Assembly (NCBI GenBank): GCA_949752735.1
Contig: OX457044.1
Span: forward strand, 15,492,322 to 15,556,321
Length of the DNA: 64,000 nt
Direction: 5' to 3'
Source of the DNA: Lumbricus terrestris
Lineage: Eukaryota > Annelida > Clitellata > Crassiclitellata > Lumbricidae
Made by a program: the position numbers and the translations under genes. Shown one piece after another: positions 1 through 12,600 of the stretch (its first letter is position 1; each line of letters starts with the position of its first letter). The notes under the pieces were generated by a model. It was not told where the DNA came from and did no database searches. It saw nothing but the letters and a program-made list of their open reading frames with translations.

Positions 1-108
1 AATGCAAAGTCGGCTCAATCAAGACCTAATGCAAAGTCTGCTCAATCAAGACCTAATGCAAAGTCGGCTCAATCAAGACCTAATGCAAAGTCGGCTCAAT
101 CAAGACTT
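1..108. repeat. 27-bp tandem repeat, about 4 copies, cut by window start
   Basis: Four consecutive copies of a 27-base unit beginning AATGCAAAGTCGGCTC, almost identical (one G/T change in copy 2). The array runs off the left edge, so its full length is unknown. No coding potential is seen. From 109 to 1925 I see no gene; the stretch is AT-rich, with T-rich and A-rich runs around 1020-1060 and 1600-1680. Confidence 0.9.
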
Positions 109-1925
109 TGCAGTACGACAGAGGAAATCTTGACAAATGCGTTCAACAAGTTGGTAAAATCTGTGTAAATGCAATGCATATTGACGACTGATTATGTTTC
201 ACACATGTACATAAATTCAGCGCCAGTGACTTGGTTTTGTTTATACGCAAATCAGCCTTAGTACTGCAAATCTGAGTCAGAACGCTAGAGTCAAAGGTTA
301 TACAGGCAATCAGAAAAACTCAACATAGACTGCAAAAGCTGTTTACCATGAACGTTAACAGAACTCACAAATGCACAGATGGACACAAATCTGCCAAATA
401 GGTTTCTCGCTCAGCACACGAAAAAGTATCAGAAGGTTTCTCGTTGGAATCATCTGGTGAGGAGTATGACTGTGCAGATTCTAATTTTCACAAGTTATTT
501 TTAAGTAGCCGCCCAGTCTGTATGGTTCAGTGAATTACTGCATCGTGATTTGTGCATGTAGAAGAAGACTATGAAAAGCAGTCCCTTAAGCTAGCCTTCA
601 GGTATCAGCCATAGGCATGAAATGTTAGCGACTTCAATTTCTCAGCCTCAGCATATGAGGGAGGGTGACCAGTCCTCTCCCTCACCATCTCATCTTCCCA
701 CCAACACTGTACGGTCGGTGTACTCATGAATCATAGCTGAGTTGACTAGTTGTGCATGCAATTCTGTGACGACAAAGGCTATTGTTAAACTGCATGTTCC
801 CTTCGCCTCGTTCTTCCTGTGGTCATGACCTCCGACCTCAGGCTCATGGCTTCTCTCTTCCGGAAAAAGCTACAGCTCTATCTCTAGAGTACTATTCAAA
901 AACATTATATAACGTAACGAACCCTACAACAACACAGAACAATTAATATTAATTCAAACCCAATATTTAGTTATGTTGCTTAGACCAAAAAAAATAATGC
1001 TTTGTTTCCGGTAACAGAGCTAAAAAAAATTGGGTAGGTAGGTCGAAAAATATTTTTATTTTGGTAAAATATTTTTATACAGTGACTATCCGAAAAATTA
1101 TACCCAACTACTCTTTTTTGCATAAAGGTACACGCTGCAATAAAGTACGTGTTCTAAGCAAGTATAAACTGCCTATTTCCCGACTGTCTGTACCTAAAAT
1201 TGCTCTAGAAAACAATTCTGTTAATTTCATTTTGTTGACATCTTTTCTGGTAAGATAAAGTGGGAAGGGAAGGGAAGATGAGTGCGAACAGAACATCACT
1301 GCTAGGGGTCGTTCCAGACGGGCCAAGCCAGTGACTAGTTACACCTAGAGGTTGCTAAATTTATTTTCCCTAGTCACCGTTAGAGGTGGCTCAAGCGAGA
1401 ATGATAAGGCTAGAGGTTTCTCAATACTAGTAACCAGGAAGTAGTTAGGCAGGCGTGAAACTCTAAGGCAATGTCACTGTAAATTTTAAAAATGTACACA
1501 AAATTTTCCGAGTCGTGGAAATAAAAGTTAGTCGTTTGAGTTACCGGAAACACAACATTTTTTGCCTAAGATCCAACTCTATACGGAAGGCAATGTCACC
1601 GCATTATGTAAAAAAAAATGTTAAAAATTTTTTTGTTATTACAAATTTTTTGTAAATAAATTTTTTTACAAAATTATTTGAGTCGCGGCAATGAAAGAGG
1701 GTCGGTCGGGTTACCGGAAACACAACATTATTTTTTTGGCCTTATATTCTGAACTTATACATGAAACCTTTGTAAAATTAGTTATGTACATGTAATAGGC
1801 TGTGTTCTGCCAGCCTGAAGTGTTGATTAAACGAAAATTGAATTGAACTAAGATCGGTGGCTGTAAGTTCATGAATTCAGTCGACAATCGCATGCAACGA
1901 TAGCAAAGCCAAAGGGACTACTTAC

Positions 1926-2916
1926 CTTTAAATGTATCTGTTGCTACTAAGCCAAAGATGCCAAGGAACTGAATCTTCTGAGACGAATTATTCTCATCTG
2001 AGAGCGCTGGTCCAGACGTTATAAGCAGACACTTGGCCACTTCGCTGCACGTATTCTCCCACTTCTCTTCATCCATCTCATCATCGCTGTTGCCACCTCC
2101 TCCTCCTCCTCCTGCCACCGCCGCTGCTGCTGCTGCCTTTGCTTTCCTGGCTATCATGACGTCCAGTTTACTGACCAACGGCTTCTGCTGATGGCTGCTG
2201 GCTCTGCTTGCATCCGATCCACTGTGGTCCCTCCGCGTCTTATCCGTCGATCGCAACGCACTGCTTCCCGGCACACCAGACTTCTTCTTCACAAAACTGT
2301 TTCCCATTGCGTTCGTCAGACCAGACTCCTGGTTTGGACGAGGTCTTCCCTGACCTCGGTCCTGCTCTCCGTTAGCGCTCGTCAAGTCCATATGCGGCAC
2401 TTTCGTGAGCGCCAGATTCAACGGCATCTCGTCGTTCAGCTCCGTCGACCGCCTCTTACCGGCAGTCGCCGTCAGCGGCATCTTCCTATCGTTCACCTTC
2501 ACCAGCTGCTGCTGCTGCTGCTGCTGTTGATGATGATGATGGTGATGGAGACGATGATTGTCTTGGACCATTGCACTCTTGCTGCCATCGGAACTCGTTC
2601 TCGGTGCGTAGTCCTTGCGCTCATACGTCGAAGGTGTTTTGGCGCCACCTGGATGTCGATCTCTGTGCGACGTCGCAACGCTCAGCAGTCTCTCGGTCGA
2701 CTCGTTAGCGTCGTTTGCGGGATGCACCTGCTCGAACGGTCGGTGAAACTTCTGCTCGTATTGACCTTTGAACTGCGCGGGACTACTGATGACTTGGTTC
2801 ATTGCAGACGATGCGGGTTTTGGTACGCCACCGGACAGAGACGGCAATCTCTTGTCTCGCGTGTCATCCGACTTTGAATGCAACATCTGATGTCTCTCTT
2901 TGGCCGCTGCGTAATC
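1926..2916 (-). CDS. GSE1: GSE1-like exon carrying the LVSKLD / FLGIFGL block
   Basis: Exon of 991 nt. The acceptor (TTTTATTTGTAG) precedes GAT TAC GCA (phase 0) and the donor is AAAG|GTAAGT (phase 1), so the coding sequence continues past the left edge. It encodes about 330 residues, largely disordered and rich in Ser, Arg, His and Gln. A His6-Gln8 run is encoded near 2514-2540, and MPLNLALTK lies near the middle; PLNL resembles CtBP-binding PxDLS-type motifs, which is only an inference. Near the end come LVSKLD, an Ala run, a Gly7 run, an acidic patch and [12 protein letters not shown]. That order matches the LVSKLD-to-FGL segment of vertebrate GSE1 and is the strongest evidence for the family. 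The long overlapping plus-strand frame at 2191-2877 is a shadow of this exon. Confidence 0.85.
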
Positions 2917-3586
2917 CTACAAATAAAAGCAACTACTGATACATTAAAGTCATTCGGTTTCTACATAATTTTCAAAATTCACAACATGTGCCACGCAGAA
3001 ATGTAAATTCTGTTGTAAAAGACAGTCTGGACATTGGTATTCAGTTCCATTCCAAGCAGGTATTCAACCATCTGTGCATCAACTTTATTCAGTCTAACAG
3101 CGAGCAAGATAAAGTGCAGATAAGATAGGTATTTACAGCATTTCCCAGCTGTGCTTGCAGTGATAGGAAGCCAGTACCAGACTTCAAGCAAATATTCTGC
3201 AGAGATAAACATAAATCAAGGGTTTATGATTTTATGTAGAGAAACTAGAGATATACACAAATCAAGGGTTTAATAATTTAATGTAGAGAGTAGAGACATA
3301 CACAAATCAAGGGAGTTGAGCCATGAGCCTAGCTGAATCATTTACGACTAATCGAAGGGGAAAAAAGACAATGTTTCAGACAAAAACGAAGTGAGTTGCA
3401 GTAGTCTAGGAAGGAACAGATGAAAGCATGAATTATGGCATCAAGAGAGAGGGACAGACTGCTCATCTGGTGGCTCTGAGCATCCTCAGTTGAATGCAGC
3501 AGGAGTGCGACGGTTAAATATATCCGAATTCAACAGAGCAATCCTGTCAGACAAATCTTTGAAGCACGATACTAAGCCATTAGACA

Positions 3587-3630
<44 letters not shown>

Positions 3631-6600
3631 ACCACCACCATCATCACCTGTGGCATCTCAAAGTTTCGATCTCTTCTCGAGGCGGCATGCCGTTGCTGCT
3701 GCTGCTGTTGCATGGTGCCACTGGGAGACAATAGCGACTTCTGCAGATTCAGTGGCTCCATTGTCGTGGCACATGTGGCTCCACTCTGTAGTCGTGATGC
3801 TGTGTATGTGAACTCATTGTGGCCAGCACTAAACTTATTGAAACTGGCGTCTGTAACAATGAAACATGTACACAATAATTTTACTATATTTCAGAATACT
3901 GCAATGACCATTGATCAGTTACATCTAAAACAACTCAGGTTAACATCATGGCCGATCAAACAACTAAACCGGAATCAATCACATGAACAATGTGATGGTC
4001 CTGACCAAGGCGCTCTGCACGTCAGTTTAGACCAGCGGTTCTCAACCTTTTTGGTACGGCGACCCCTTGGTGACATCTCAAAGGTTTTGACGACCCCCAA
4101 CAGCAAAAATGAGAGTCACCCCTATTCGCCGCATTTTTGTTTCCAATGTCGACGATATGCAATTTGTCATCATAATTTGAAAACTGCCTTTTGCAATTGC
4201 GCGAGGTTTGCTGGATCTTGCGATTCTGAGAACTACCTATTCGGTAGCTTGAATTTGACATTTTCATAAGTCTATTCAGCAGGAGATGGATCAATAAATG
4301 GATTATTAATTTGTGAGTAACCATCAAATTTTGGTAACGGGAATAAACTCTCTTCCCAATGTCCAATTATTTTAAATTTTCACACTGCAATGTTAATATT
4401 TTAAGCTGGCATTGCTTTTACGAAATTGCTCATCATATCAGTGCGGATAGTCGTGGTTTAAAACTTTAAAAGTGTCCGCTCCCATTGTTAATTTTTTTTA
4501 TTTCCACGCAACAGTGGTCGCATCTTAAGCTGTCGTCTCAGCAAAATTTCTCATAATTTCAGTGATGAATGACATGGCTTAAGACTTCAATAAATGTCTC
4601 TCCCAATGTTTAACTTTTTCATTTCTACACTCTAATTACAGCATTTAAAGCTGTCATCGCCTGCAAAGTATCGCCTGCAAATTGTTTAATTTTTTGGATT
4701 TGACACTGCCACTGTTACATTTTAAGATTCAACTTTAACAAAGTTGCCCATGATTTTGGTGCTCCAAAACGTGGTGTAAGACTTCAGTAAATGTCCCTCC
4801 CCATTGTTTAAATTATTCGAACTTTGCACGTTATTATGGTGACATATTAAGCTGGCGTCTTAACAAACCTGCTCATTAAGGATAAACAACGCATAACACA
4901 ATTGAAATTTATAATATTGGGGAATTTAAGCAGCTTGGACCCACCACAAATTTCTGAGGATCATCCTTCTGTCACCACAAGTCTACGCCCATGTAAGCCT
5001 ATAGTCCTCATTAGCTGACAGCATATTTACATGTAATCTTTTGACAAACCGAATATTGCATCAGTTTTTAGAAGAACGGTAAAAGTGGAATTTATATTTT
5101 AAAACTAAAATTACAACAAATTAAATTAGTAGCTGCAATCTAACGAATGAATCACAGCAAAAGTATAAGTAAAATTTATTTAAAGTTGCTAAGGTATGAT
5201 AGAGTTTAAGTTGCTATTGCATCTTTTACAAATTTCTCATGGGTCCAGACGACCCCTGGCAAATCGTCAGGCGACCCCCGTGGGGGTCGCGACCCACAGG
5301 TTGAGAACCGCTGGTTTAGACAGTAAGCACAAAAGAACGACAAGAATGAAAAGTACATTCAATAATCATCGTTACATACCCCAACCATAAAAGGAAGCGC
5401 TTAACAATTGCTGTGAAGTTTGATTGCTCAATACTTTCATCAGTCTCCTCCACCTCTATCAAGAGATACTTTTTTTATCTCTTTAAGATGGCTGAAATGA
5501 AGAAGGGATCCTTGATACATCTGATATTGAAATGGTTTCACCGGTTGATAATGAGTTTGATTGCAATATTCACTTGAAGCAACCATCGAATGAAGTCATC
5601 AGCATAAAAACAATGACAACATAAAAATCATTGCATAAAATCATGAATGAGTAAATGAATAAATTGCAATTTATGAGTCAGACATTCAATACGTGATTCA
5701 CAGCCACTGCCAGATGCTGAGTATTCGATTCAGGCAAGAGGTGTTTTGACTGCATTAATCCATGTCGTAAAATCATATTTCACGAACAACTGAAAACACC
5801 TCAATTGAATACCTCTTACAGAAAACCTAGCAACACACCCGGAAGTTCTGAACTCAAGATACAGAAACATACAGACCAACATCTTACAAAAACAGTATGT
5901 ACAAAATTTAGAAATACAGCTTACAGCGGCACACCAAGAAATCAGGTCACCTTAGAGCAGTACAAGATAGCATAAAATTGAGAAATACAGCTTAGAGCAG
6001 TGCAAAAATAGCATGAAATTGAGAAATACAGCTTAGAGAAGTACAAGATAGCATAAAATTGTGAACCACAGCTTAGAGTAGTAAAAAAGAGTATAAAACT
6101 GAGAAATGCAGCTTACAACAGTACAAAATAGTAGAAATTAAGCAATACAGCTTACGATATAAAATGGTATAAAATTGAGTAACACACCTTACAACAGTCC
6201 AAAAAACGTGAACATTTTAGCGTACCTGGTATTTCTGCTTAATGACGAAGAAATGCGAGTCGATTGAAATGAAGTCAACGAACCTTGGTGACGGTGTTCA
6301 TGTCGAGCAGGACTTCTCAGCGAAGTCGATCGTTTCAGCTGATCGCTTTTCATCGGATCCTTATCGATGTGATGTCGACCAGCACTGCTACTGCTGCCGC
6401 TGCTGTGCTCCTTTCGAACGTCATCAGACCGTGGCTCTCTTCGCACGTCGTCACGGTCATGACGGGCCTTGTGGTGCTCAGACAATAGCGCCTCCCTCTC
6501 AAACCTCTTGCAGGCGTCGGACGACTCCTTGCGATGGTCGTATTCCTTCAGCTCTTTCTCGCGTTCACTGGCATAAGCGGACACGGTCGATGACCTGCAA

Positions 6601-9600
6601 AGCACAGAATGTTCTAATGTAGATAAAGGGACTGGGACTCCGACAGGTTCAGTATATATATATATAATATGTACACCAATCACTGGAGTTGGACTGGAAG
6701 TGCCTCCAAGTAGAAATCTTGAAGGGACTACCGCATATAAGTCTTTGAATGAATATTATGAATGAATTATAAACTAAGTTATACGTAAATAAATGTAAGT
6801 GCATGCAGGATCTTGTAACATGGAAAGTAATGGACAGTGACATTATTTTATAAAGTGCTGTAATGATGATCTTGCAATCAAATGAGACAAGTCTCAGGTA
6901 ACTCTTCATGCAAGCCCAGATCAGACAACCTTGCAACACCAAAATTATGTTACAACGATATACTGAAACTCTCAGTACTGATCACTGATACTGAGAAAAT
7001 CAAGACATCTGACGTGAAAAACAGTTGGATTAACTTTCAGATGGAGCAGAGCTTTTGAACCAATTTCAGCTTCTGGTCCTGGGATTTGAAACCCTGACTT
7101 CTCAAGTGACAAGCCAATACATCATCAAGAACCCATAAACAGTTGAATAGGTAACATCTTTTAGGACATGTACCCACAAACACATGTCCCCAACTGTTAA
7201 CCCTATGAAGTATTAAGCTTCCATATTGAAGGTTCCATCGAAACAAGTGCAAAAATGAGAAAGATGGGAAACAAGAGAAACATCATTCCAGACAGAATTT
7301 GCCAGAGTTAAAAATGTGCAACTCTGGATGATAAAAACGGAAAGCAAAACAACTGAAGCAAACAAAGAATTCCAGGAACGAAAGGAAGACATAAAATGAA
7401 GGTTGGAAGATCGAAGTGGCATAACCATTAACCAGCATACACACACTTTATGTAGATTTGATGACGACAAAAACAGTTCATGCATAGACATGTAGCATTG
7501 ACAGCATTTGAGACAGAACAGCTGGGACGTAAAAGCACAATTAAACACAAAACAGCAAATCACTCTCAAGTGAATGGCGCATACAGTCAACAAGTGAGCT
7601 ACATGCACAAATGAGTCTTGCCTTCAGCTGATGTCAGCCTGAATCTATATATGATCACTAACATCATTAGCTTTTAACATTATGAATTTATGATACTACA
7701 TTTACTATATATATAATTTATATTTATATATACAGATTACAGAGCAACTGAATCTGAACAATCTGACATTTTTTCAGAATCAATCAATCAATGGATTGTG
7801 AGTAAAAGTAAGTAAGTAATTGAGTAAGTATATCTTTTATTGACCAATTGTATATCTGCATTCTGGTGTACATACGTCTTAACAACAATCAACTATCAAC
7901 AACATAAGTACAAAATTCTAACTATAAACATCAAGCGCTGTTAATTATCAGCAAGAGGTACACAGGCAACGGTCATGCGATTGTGGTATATTGTTGGGGT
8001 TTTTTGGGTGGAAGTAACCCATGCAATGAGTGGCTCGGGATCATCAGGACCACAGGGAATAGATGGTTGTTGGCTTGCTCAACCACTCTGACATAACACA
8101 GTGCTAATGAATAACGTGGTGCCTGCACTTAGCAGCACTTTCGAAATTTACAGTTTACAATTACAATAAATTAATGTCCCAGGGTCTTCAGACGCTTCAG
8201 GTCAATGCACATACACGAACATAGTCCTCTGGGGCTGAAATATGTATACGCGCATTTGTGATAGCGCCTCTCAAGATTTATACTCAGAAGCACTCTCGAC
8301 TACAGTGCGAACACTTAATCGGAGTTTCACGTCGAAGTGCTGAGCAATTGCGAGTGAAGGACTTGCCAAAGGTCCCTACGAGGCGGCTCCAGGTGGATTC
8401 GAAACTGGAACCCTCTGGCTCCAAGGCACCGAACCCACTAGCACACCACCGCACCCCACAAAAATTTTGCATTCCGTGGTTCCAATCAATAACAATGTTT
8501 AGCAACAATTTCCAGGATGCTATAATGCAGCCACGTGCTTACACATGCAAAACATTAATCTGTGACAAGCTTTAAAGAAAAGGTAAGTCTAAAGTATGGT
8601 TCTGAAAGACTCAACAGAGACAGCAGAACGAATTCAATAAAGCATTCTGGAACAACAGTTAAAACAGTTCGGAATCAAATCGTGTCTTTGACCTAAGCGC
8701 AATCACATACGTCTCTTTTTAGCCCAAACCAATCCTGCCTCAAGGATTTGAACCACAGACAGTCAGACACAAAGGCTAGATGAGAGGAATGTGTTGACTG
8801 CAAGTACCGTACTAACAAAACAAATTATGCTAAACTGAAAGTTTAAGCAATTTCTATCACTAGACAACCGGTAGTGATGCCTTCTTTCTTTCAGTGCATA
8901 GCTTACATCTGTCTGAATTTATATGGCATAAATTGACTTGAATAGTGAAACGGTAAATCATGCAGAAAAGAAATAGTGTGAGGTCTTTTACCTGTCAATA
9001 CCAAGCCAGTTGGGTCCAGTCATATCCGGATACTTGGACAGCAGAGACAAACTGGCCAGATTCTGGCAGTAATAGTCTTGTGGATACCGAAGGCCCGACT
9101 GTAGGTTTGGGTACAATGCCGCTGCATTCGGAAAGATGCCAAGATGCGGATACTGGAGCAGAGATGCCTGTAGCAGCATCTGCTGTTCAGCTGCCAGCAA
9201 TGAATTGTCATACCTGCTTTCAATGTAAACAATAAATCAGAAATGTCAAATAATTCATCAGGTAATTAATGTACCTTTGAACCATAAACCAAAGCCGTAA
9301 ATTTATCGGTTCATATAGCAAGTTGTCAACATGATATAGTAAACAGATTTTTAAACAAACTGAAGATAAAGGGATAGAGACTAATAGTTTACCTATGTTC
9401 ATAATGAAATAAATAAACAATGGTACAGGAAGGTTTCAATCACAATGATAAACGTAGAAATCTTGGAGAAAGATATATGAGCATCAGACGGAATGTGCAG
9501 CAAATCAATCTGCAACTCTCAAGTTTCTCCCTTTAATTCACAATATATGAGCAAACTGCAATTACTGTCTCGAAGTCGACTGCTTCCCACAATTTAATAA

Positions 9601-12600
9601 TCAAAACACAGATCAGCAATATTACGAGCCACAGACTATGCCAAGAAGTTGGTCAACAGACTTCTAAATCGAATGTGTCAATTACTAGGAAAACAAGAAA
9701 TCGCACCATACCAAAAAGTACTTGCTAGATATGACATTATTAAATAAAGTTCTTACACACATAAGGTCACACTGAAATGTGAATCTGAGGCACGGATAGT
9801 CAGCCGCCAAAGGAAGATGCAGTCAGAGATCCATGTGGTTGAAAGCCAAGGAGAAGTAGTGAGTTTTGAGTCTTTTTGAAGGTAGTAAGTGAATCCATAA
9901 GTGAAACAAAAGATACTGGACCTTCGTGGATATGGAGAAAGCTTTCGACAGAGTGCCAAGAGATGTAGTTTACTGGAGCTTAAGGAAGAAAGGAGTCCCG
10001 GAGGTGTTGGTGCGCCTGGTAAGGTCGATGTATGAAGGAGCAAGAACAACGGTAAGAAGCAGTGTGGGAAATACAGGAAAATTTGAGATACGAGTAGGTG
10101 TGCACCAGGGATCATGCCTGAGTCCTCTACTGTTCATTATTGTGATGGATGCTGTGTCGGAGCATGTACGGAGAGAGGTGCCGTGGGATATGCTGTATGC
10201 GGATGATCTTGTGCTGGCGGCCGATGCAGAGGAGAGGATGCAGACACATTTTACGGAGTGGCAAACGGCAGTGGAGAGCAAGGGCCTCAAGGTAAACATA
10301 AACAAAACAGAGACCATGGTATGCTCAAAAACAGCGGAGACAGTGGAGATAAAGAGCATCAAGGGAGAACCACTGAAGCAGGTGGAAACGTTTAAATATC
10401 TGGGATCGACGATGAATGCGCAGGGAGGATGTGAGCAGGACGTCAGGAACAGAATCAGAGTAGAATGGCAGAAGTGGAGAGAATTATCAGGTGTGCTGTG
10501 CGACCTCAAAATGCCGACTCACCTCAAGGGAAAAATCTACAAAACAATGATAAGGCCAGTAATGCTATATGGAGCAGAGGCCTGGGCATTAACAAAAAGG
10601 GATGAGGGTTTGCTGGAAAGAACAGAGATGAGAATGCTGCGATGGATGCTTGGAATATCACTGAAAGACATGAAATGAAGTGAGGACATCAGGAAGAGGT
10701 TCGGTGTGGCATGCATCACTGACAAAGCACGGGAGACCAGGCTGCGGTGGTATGGACACGTAATGAGAAAAGAGGAGGGTAGCTGTGTCAAAAGAATCAT
10801 GCAGGCGGAGGTATATGGTCGACGCAGTCGGGGACGACAGAAGAAAAGATGGGAGGACGTGATACAACAAGACCTGAAGCTGCTCAAATTGAAGAAAGAA
10901 GACACCGGAAGCAGAGACAAGTGGAGGAGAAGGATCCGAGTGGCTGACCCCTCGCCAGAGGGAATAATCCTAGCCTGAAGGGAAAGAAGAAGAAGTGAAT
11001 CCGAGTTATGAAACGAGAGTGGAAGTCGATTCCTTTTCCTGGGAGCAAAAGCATGGAATGGACCCGACCCCATAACTGTTCTGCATCGGGGTAGAGTCAC
11101 AAAACTCTACAAATCTCATTCAAAGTATTGTAACTCTAATTACCTACTCTTTTCTTTCTCTCTGACCACTCTCTCACATTGCACTTAAATAAATCAAAGC
11201 ACTCGAAACAAGTATGACCCCAATTAAATGAACTGTCTTAGTAACAATTTAGCCATCTTCTTGGTTGACATATTGCAAGAATACTAACAGATCAATTAAT
11301 CAATCAATCAGAATTTACATAGTGCCGCTTCAAGATAGAGAACTCCATAGTCTTCTTATTATTTCATTAACAGGTTGCATTACAGTAAATCACTGACCTA
11401 AACTAAAGCACTCACTGATAAATCACTAACTGATTTCCACGTAGTTGTTTATACCTGTACTGTTGATTTCCAAACATGCCTGCCGCTGCCGCAGCTGAAC
11501 TCGACCCATACGCATTCTGGTAAGCCTTGTAGATGGAGTCGAAGGCCGCGAACTGTGAGTTTGACAGACTGGGATGAGCGACCCCACCAGCCACGCTTGG
11601 CATACCGTCATTGGCCGTGCGGTATGGATGGAAGGTGGCGCCAACAACTGCACCACCGTCGGCCTGTTGGCCTGCACCACCACCTCCTCCTCCTCCACCG
11701 CCCCCGCTGTGTGACTCCATCGCAAGGCTGCTGCTGCTGCTGCTCGCAGCAACAATTGAATGAGGAGTTAGCCTGATTGAATAAATATTGACAAGGACAA
11801 TTATTGCAATGAAGATGATTCAATATATATAAGCGTACGCGGTAAGCTAGAGCGACCGACCGTAAGGCCTTGGCTATGCTAATTTATTTCGGTGAACTGA
11901 ATGGGTGAGATGTTTAACCACTTCTGCCCATGATCTGACAAGACATTTTCAGGTGTCCCACACATAGGGACTGATACAACGTGAGATTAAGTCTCTGAAA
12001 TAAAGCCATGATCTATGCATGAAGGCCTCTGATACAAAGCACCTCTAGCAAGTTGAACCATTCAGAGGCAGAAGACAGAAATGTAGAGCGAATAAAAGGT
12101 GAAAGTGCATTCCAAAGAGAAGGACCAATTGAGGAAAGTGATTAGGGCTGAGCCATAACAGTTCTAGAGCAAGGAACCAAGGAAGCAGGCTCATACAGTT
12201 GGATGAACGAAGTGGACGGTGGGAGGAAGCTGAGTGAGGATGAAGTATAACATCAGATATTTCAGGGCAAGACTCTGACGAGCGTTTACATAGCAGTACG
12301 CTTTATTCAATGTAGCTAACCAGGCCAGTAGGATTATGAGAAGTAGCGGAGGGGACGGTAGAATTTAAAAGGACAATGACAATGAGGAGGATCATGAGGA
12401 AAAGAGTAGAAAATTTACTCCATGTTCGCCAATAGGAAACGAGATTGAGGATTAGATGAGGATCAAAAGATATGTTTCGATTCTGTGAATATTTACAGCA
12501 GTCTGCCACAAAGCTTCCACATCAGTTTTCAAAGCCAAAACAGAAAATGAAAATTAAGAATAACCTTTGACTATTTACAGCACATGAAAAGTACAATTAA

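Noticed and set aside
2191..2877. 228-codon plus-strand frame
   Set aside because: Antisense shadow of the GSE1-like exon 1926-2916, which has better splice borders and homology.
9970..11100. Minus-strand frames of 70-187 codons across the RTE element
   Set aside because: Antisense to an obvious reverse transcriptase; only the short flanking LINE relic is kept.
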